DNA of 64,000 bases. Source: Novipirellula caenicola (lineage in GTDB: Bacteria; Planctomycetota; Planctomycetia; Pirellulales; Pirellulaceae). Shown here piece after piece: positions 59,790 to 64,000 of the stretch. Numbering within the stretch: position 1 is the stretch's first letter; each line of letters opens with the position of its first letter. The translations under genes and the position numbers were made by a program. Under the pieces are notes generated by a model. The model was not told where the DNA came from and ran no database searches. It was given only the letters and a program-made list of their open reading frames with translations. Location of the stretch: assembly GCF_039545035.1 (NCBI RefSeq), contig NZ_BAABRO010000007.1, forward strand, positions 1-64,000, in the 5' to 3' direction.

Positions 59790-60962
59790 CTACGCGAACT
59801 CGCCGTTGCGAGTCAGCACGAGGTTGTCGCGGTGGACCACATTCTCGTAGGGACAGTGGCCGATCAACTCGCCGATTTGGTCGCTCGGTTTGCCTAGGAT
59901 CTTTTCGAGTTCGCTTGAGCGGTAATTGCAAAGCCCACGCGCGATCTCGTTGCCGTTGGGATCGTGCAGCGCCACCACGGCTCCTCGTTTGAACGTTCCC
60001 TTGACCGATTTGACGCCGACGGGCAAAAGGCTTTTGCCATTCTCCCAGACCGCCTTGGCTGCTCCGGCATCGATATGCAGAACCCCTTCGACTTTGGCCG
60101 AACCTCCGATCCAGCGACGTCGTCCCTTGATCGTTTTTTCGGTCGGCAGAAAAAGAGTGCCCACGTTTTCACATGCAAAAATCTTGTCCAGCACCGCGTC
60201 GTCATGCCCGGGTGCGATGATCGCCGTGTGGCCGTGGGAGGCGGCGATTTTTGCCGCTTCCAATTTGCTGGTCATGCCCCCTTTGCTGACATTGCTCAGT
60301 TTGTCTTTGGCAAGACTGAGGATCGAATCGTCGATGCGTGGGACCAATTCGATTCGTTTGCTGTTGGGATCATTCGGCGGCCCGTCATACAGCCCGTCGA
60401 TATCTGAAAGGATGATCAGCAATGTGTCGGTCAGCAGTCCGGCCACACGGGCGGCCAACCGGTCGTTGTCCCCAAACGTCGTTGTCAATTCACGCACCGC
60501 CACCGAATCGTTCTCGTTGACGATCGCGATCGCGCCATATTCATGGATGCGGCTTAGCGCATTTCGAACGTGCAGGTAGGCGCTGCGGCGGCGAAGGTCC
60601 GATGCAGTCAATAAGACTTGAGCGGCATGACGGCCACGTGCGGCGATACTCGATTCGTAGGCCTGGATCAGGTCGGTTTGGCCAATCGCGGCAACGGCCT
60701 GCAGTTGCGAGACGACTTTGGGCCGCGTCGTCAGCCCCAGCTTGCCGACGCCGGCGCCGACCGCGCCGCTACTGACCATGACGGTTTGCCGCCCCGTGTC
60801 GGCGATGCGACAAAGTTGCGCCGAAAGTTTCTCGATACGATCCCGGTCCAGTTTGCCGTTGGGGGTGGTGAGGACCCTCGTCCCCACCTTCACCACGACA
60901 CTACGTGCTCGCTGGATCGCAGATTTTCGGTGCGCTAAATACTCGTTTTCAGCTTGGTTCAT
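59790..60962 (-). CDS. proB: Glutamate 5-kinase
   Basis: 390 residues with the amino-acid kinase fold (SVVVKVGTRVLTTPNGKLDR, GAIAIVNENDSVAVRELTTT, LLIILSDIDGLYDGPPNDPN, GGMTSKLEAAKIAASHGH) and a C-terminal PUA domain (about 300-390, FKRGAVVALHDPNGNEIARG). Catalyses the first step of proline synthesis, ATP plus glutamate to glutamyl-5-phosphate. Ends 24 bases from the convergent DsrE gene. No proA nearby. Confidence 0.96.
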   Translation of the reverse strand: MNQAENEYLAHRKSAIQRARSVVVKVGTRVLTTPNGKLDRDRIEKLSAQLCRIADTGRQTVMVSSGAVGAGVGKLGLTTRPKVVSQLQAVAAIGQTDLIQAYESSIAARGRHAAQVLLTASDLRRRSAYLHVRNALSRIHEYGAIAIVNENDSVAVRELTTTFGDNDRLAARVAGLLTDTLLIILSDIDGLYDGPPNDPNSKRIELVPRIDDSILSLAKDKLSNVSKGGMTSKLEAAKIAASHGHTAIIAPGHDDAVLDKIFACENVGTLFLPTEKTIKGRRRWIGGSAKVEGVLHIDAGAAKAVWENGKSLLPVGVKSVKGTFKRGAVVALHDPNGNEIARGLCNYRSSELEKILGKPSDQIGELIGHCPYENVVHRDNLVLTRNGEFA

Positions 60963-61293
60963 CGGAAAAACGATTCCTTGATGACTTTAAAATGGGCAGC
61001 CGTTGTGAGGCTGCGGAGGGTTCGGAAATAAGAGGTGCGGCCCTGCGTACGGGCGAGTCAGACTGCATATTGCTGGTAAATTTCAGCAATGGATGCGGAA
61101 CACGTCGCCCTTTTCACCAGGAAATAGCAGCTTCATGCCACCGCAAGAAGATTGAATTGTGTTGGGGAATCGACGACCTTGGAAGCCCAGCGTACATTTC
61201 ATGTAGACTTGATGAAGCAGCATCGATCGAGAATCGTTGCTCCTTTAGCCGAACCATCCGCCTCTTCATCTTCCTCAGAACGAAGCATCTGAT
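60963..61293. other. Divergent intergenic region, 331 bases
   Basis: Between proB (leftward) and purF (rightward). No repeat, purine riboswitch or T-box signature could be identified by eye. Promoters for both genes must lie here. No coding frame is supported. Confidence 0.4.
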
Positions 61294-62907
61294 ATGAGCG
61301 AATTACATCACGAGTGTGGTGTTGCTGCCATTTACCACCTGTCGGGACGCGGCCGAAGCCCGCTGTGTACCTCCGATGGGCCACGCCACATCTCGCGGTT
61401 GTTGCCTCGAATGTTGCTGGATATCCAAAATCGAGGCCAATTGGCTGCCGGGATGACGACGTTTGATCCCGCACGTCCTTCGATTCTGAGAACCCGCAAG
61501 GACGTCGGTACGGTGACCGAAGTTTTTCGGTTGAATCACCGTGCTAAATCCGAATCCTTGATGAAACATTTGGCCGGACGCGCCGCGATCGGCCATGTTC
61601 GCTACGCCACCTGTGGCCAAGATGACCGCAGTTACGCTCAACCGTTCGAGCGAAAACATATTCACAAACGGAAATGGTTCAGTTTCTGTTTCAACGGCCA
61701 ATTGGCCAACTACGGTCTGCTGAAAGAACGACTGCTCGCCGATGGCGATCATCATTTGTCGCTCGATACCGACACCGAAATCATCTTGCACGAATTCGGT
61801 CGTCTGTTGAGCCAAAAACCCGATCGAATGGAATGGATCGATGTGCTGCGTGAAGCCACGGCCAGTTTTGATGGGGCTTACAGTTTGGCGTTGTTGACCG
61901 CCGAAGGCGAGATGATCGTCGCGCGAGATCCATTGGGTGTCAAACCGATGTGTTACGCCAACGAAGGCCCATTGTTTGCCGCCGCCAGCGAAAGTGTGGC
62001 GCTGTTGAATCTGGGGTTCTCCGATGACCAAATCAAATCCTTGGCTCCTGGGCATGCGATCATCATCCATCCCGAAACGGGATTTCGGATCGAGCGTTTT
62101 GCCGAAGAAAGATCGCCCGCCCACTGCTTCTTTGAATGGATCTACTTTGCCAACGTCGCCAGCACGTTGGATGATCGAAGTGTCTATCTGAGCCGTACGC
62201 ATCTCGGCGAAGAACTAGCTCGTGCCGAACGCGCCCTTGGTCGTGTGCCATTGGATTGTGAAAACACGATCATCGTTCCGGTGCCTGACACCAGCAAAGC
62301 GGCAGCCGACGCGATGGCGTTTGAGTTGTCGATCCCCTGCCGCGAAGGTTTGATTCGAAATCGCTATGCCGGCCGAACGTTTATCGAAGGTGGCGGCGCG
62401 CGAAAGGCCAAGGCATCAGCGAAATACACGCCGCTTCGCGAAGTGCTCGAAGGCAAAACGGTGATCTTGGTCGAAGACTCGATCGTCCGCAGTACCACGA
62501 TGAACGTCTTGTTGGACCGAATCCGCGAAGTCGGCGGCGCCAAAGAGATCCATGTTCGTGTCGCCTGTCCGCCGATCGTCGCGCCCTGCTTCTACGGGAT
62601 CGACATGAGTACGATCGATCAGTTGATCGCACCAAAATACTTTGGCATCAACGGCGAATTGAGCGACGAGTCCCAGCAGCGATTGGCCGATGATCTCGGA
62701 GCCGATTCGCTACGTTACCTGCCCGTCGACGCGATTGCGCGTGCGATTGGACTGCCCGAAGAAAAGTTGTGTCGTGCTTGTGTGACCGGAAATTACCCGA
62801 CCGAATGCGGCCAACATCTTTACCAAATCGCGTTGGACAATCGCGGCAGCAACATCGATTCCAAGCGAACCTACGAACAGCTCGCCGCAGCATTGCAACA
62901 GAGCTAG
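61294..62907 (+). CDS. purF: Amidophosphoribosyltransferase
   Basis: 537 residues. Committed step of purine synthesis: PRPP plus glutamine to phosphoribosylamine. Class II glutamine amidotransferase: nucleophile Cys8 ([10 protein letters not shown]; a short propeptide may be removed), [31 protein letters not shown]. The C-terminal phosphoribosyltransferase domain has the PRPP motif [14 protein letters not shown] and [18 protein letters not shown]-terminal cysteines in [14 protein letters not shown] suggest a [4Fe-4S]-cluster type. The start has no clear ribosome-binding site but the family N-terminus fits. Confidence 0.95.
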   Translation: MSELHHECGVAAIYHLSGRGRSPLCTSDGPRHISRLLPRMLLDIQNRGQLAAGMTTFDPARPSILRTRKDVGTVTEVFRLNHRAKSESLMKHLAGRAAIGHVRYATCGQDDRSYAQPFERKHIHKRKWFSFCFNGQLANYGLLKERLLADGDHHLSLDTDTEIILHEFGRLLSQKPDRMEWIDVLREATASFDGAYSLALLTAEGEMIVARDPLGVKPMCYANEGPLFAAASESVALLNLGFSDDQIKSLAPGHAIIIHPETGFRIERFAEERSPAHCFFEWIYFANVASTLDDRSVYLSRTHLGEELARAERALGRVPLDCENTIIVPVPDTSKAAADAMAFELSIPCREGLIRNRYAGRTFIEGGGARKAKASAKYTPLREVLEGKTVILVEDSIVRSTTMNVLLDRIREVGGAKEIHVRVACPPIVAPCFYGIDMSTIDQLIAPKYFGINGELSDESQQRLADDLGADSLRYLPVDAIARAIGLPEEKLCRACVTGNYPTECGQHLYQIALDNRGSNIDSKRTYEQLAAALQQS

Positions 62908-62946
62908 TCTGTCGAACAGCTAAGCTTTTGAGCTTGTAGTGGTTTG

Positions 62947-63043
62947 TAGGTTGCGCAATCTTCCAGCCACCTCTCCCGGCGAAGCTGGGAGAGGTCGAAC
63001 GGGCCTTTCGGCCTCGTTCGGGTGAGGGCGACCGCGCAACCTA
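62947..63043. repeat. Palindromic element behind purF, with a typical REP-like core
   Basis: Outer arms TAGGTTGCGC (62947-62956) and GCGCAACCTA (63034-63043). Inside is ACCTCTCCCGGCG-A-AGCTGGGAGAGGT-like pairing at 62969-62995 and a GGGCCTTTCGGCC hairpin. The sequence CTCTCCC...GGGAGAGG...GGGTGAGGG resembles a common intergenic repeat of many bacterial genomes. It lies 40 bases after purF stop and could also end transcription. The rest of the 340-base gap holds nothing else I can support. Confidence 0.75.
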
Positions 63044-63247
63044 GCTTGCCGCTCGCCACAGCTTACGCACGTTGGCACAGAGGCGTCGCCCTCAACCGCG
63101 CATCACTGAAGGCTCTGCTCGACCTTTCCCAAACTGCGTTTGAGAGAGCCAGCAGTACAGTGGTGTTAAGACACACGCTCATTCAGTAACCTCTTCGTCG
63201 ACGGCGAGGTCACTGCGAAATTAGCGAAAACAAAAAACACCGCCCCC

Positions 63248-64000
63248 ATGAAACTTGATCCGTCACTTCAATCGCTTGTCCTACGGGCCACGTCCGCCAG
63301 CGGCGTGAGCGATGCGGCGCTGATTCAATCGCTGTGGAGCGGCTATGGCAAGATCCTTCGCGTCCCGTTGACGTTCAGCGACACCGATCCCTCGCACCCC
63401 GCATCGGTCATCGTCAAACATGTCTCGCCTCCATGCGAGCAGCAAGGTTCGCCGGGGGCCTCGCATCCTCGCGGCTGGAACACCGATCAATCGCACCAGC
63501 GAAAAGTTCGCTCCTACGACGTCGAGGCAAGCTGGTATCGCGAGTATAGCGATCGCTGTGACGCGGCCTGCCGCGTCCCTGCATGCTTGCTCGCCGAATC
63601 GTTCGATGGCCAGTGGGTGTTTGTGCTCGAAGACCTGGATGCATCCGGGTTCGCCACGCGGAAATCGCATCTTGATCGTGACGGCGTGTTTGTCGTGTTG
63701 GCATGGTTAGCCCACTTTCACGCAACGTTTCTGTGCGAACCGCTTGAGGGTTTGTGGCCGGTCGGGACGTATTGGCATCTGGCGACTCGCCGCGACGAAT
63801 ATCAAGTGATGCAGTCGGGGAAATTGAAAGCGGCCGCTGCGGCGATCGACGCCCGCTTAAACGCGTGTCGTTTTCAGACGGCGGTGCATGGAGACGCCAA
63901 GGTCGCCAACTTCTGTTTCTCGGCCGACGGGACGCGGACCGCCGCCGTTGACTTTCAGTATGTCGGCCGCGGTTGTGGCATGAAGGACGTCGCCTATTTT
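63248..64000 (+). CDS. Aminoglycoside/ecdysteroid-kinase-like phosphotransferase (partial, 3' end outside)
   Basis: The frame from ATG 63248 stays open for 251 codons to the window edge. Kinase-like motifs are visible: [12 protein letters not shown] (hinge), [12 protein letters not shown], the Brenner-type catalytic loop [11 protein letters not shown] (His214) and [18 protein letters not shown] (metal-binding Asp). This matches the choline/aminoglycoside and ecdysteroid kinase families. The substrate is unknown; resistance to a drug cannot be assumed. It begins about 340 bases after purF. Confidence 0.85.
   Translation, partial: MKLDPSLQSLVLRATSASGVSDAALIQSLWSGYGKILRVPLTFSDTDPSHPASVIVKHVSPPCEQQGSPGASHPRGWNTDQSHQRKVRSYDVEASWYREYSDRCDAACRVPACLLAESFDGQWVFVLEDLDASGFATRKSHLDRDGVFVVLAWLAHFHATFLCEPLEGLWPVGTYWHLATRRDEYQVMQSGKLKAAAAAIDARLNACRFQTAVHGDAKVANFCFSADGTRTAAVDFQYVGRGCGMKDVAYF

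Noticed and set aside
1-64000. tRNA, rRNA or other structural RNA genes
   Set aside because: No tRNA-like T-loop (GGTTCRANNCC with matching acceptor stem) or rRNA signature was recognised; a covariance search would be needed to exclude short ncRNAs.

Overview
The window reads as the chromosome of a planctomycete close to Rhodopirellula (order Pirellulales). This rests on families that are rare elsewhere: a pseudopilin with a DUF1559 domain, a DUF1549/DUF1553 cytochrome-like protein paired with a DUF1501 Tat substrate, a DUF1080/beta-propeller/c-type heme fusion, several outrigger PQQ-like beta-propeller proteins, an FG-GAP lipoprotein carrying CxxCH, a very cysteine-rich secreted repeat protein, and lpxB showing a lipid-A-type outer membrane. 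No rRNA, tRNA, CRISPR array, prophage or intact insertion sequence was seen. Genes are spread over both strands in short operons. All functions are assigned by reading motifs, not by database search.

Layout. 1-2.3 kb: tail of a possible transposase, a 195-bp tandem duplication and a DUF1559 pseudopilin closed by a clear terminator. 2.4-6.5 kb: small lipoprotein, FG-GAP/CxxCH lipoprotein, TPR lipoprotein and small membrane protein. 6.8-15.6 kb: DUF1553-DUF1501 operon divergent from a 1261-residue DUF1080/propeller/heme protein. 16-21.3 kb: Gln/Val tetrapeptide-repeat secreted protein divergent from a TPR/beta-barrel protein, a TauE/SafE permease and a lactonase-fold propeller. 21.6-28.6 kb: lipoprotein, HtrA-like protease, leuCD and a secreted subtilase. 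28.8-37 kb: methyltransferase-like protein, glmS, a 65-residue conserved protein, a UDP-glucuronate epimerase-like enzyme, an ExeA-type AAA ATPase and a dolichyl-phosphate-mannose-synthase-like glycosyltransferase. 37-43.6 kb: caspase/legumain-like protease with an EF-hand, PQQ-like propeller, VOC-superfamily protein, FAD amine-oxidase-like protein and small conserved protein. 43.7-48.6 kb: zinc-finger anti-sigma-like protein, an acyl-chain module (ketosynthase, His-less dehydratase-fold protein, long ACP, intact dehydratase), YdcZ-type permease, panD and a pseudo-receiver. 48.9-54.2 kb: two large PQQ-like propeller proteins and a cupin. 54.9-64 kb: cysteine-rich protein, lpxB, phytase-esterase-like protein, DsrE protein, proB, purF and the start of an aminoglycoside/ecdysteroid-kinase-like phosphotransferase.

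The most unusual layer is non-coding. At least five copies of a roughly 120-bp palindromic element with conserved ends (AACGGCTTGTTG...CAACAAGCCGTT type) sit between genes. They share satellite hairpins of the form CGTAGCGGAAGTC...GACTTTCG, whose stems vary in sequence while keeping their pairing, including a 4 x 38-bp tandem array just behind lpxB. A second palindromic family (ATGTGGGATAGG...GCCTGTC) occurs at 33.6, 41.6-41.8 and 43.2 kb. These look like REP/MITE-type elements mobilised in trans.

Cellular themes: extracytoplasmic redox/heme and propeller proteins that probably face sugar-polymer degradation, cell-envelope building (glmS, epimerase, glycosyltransferase, lpxB, acyl-chain module, cysteine-rich wall-type protein), and core biosynthesis (Leu, Pro, pantothenate, purines).
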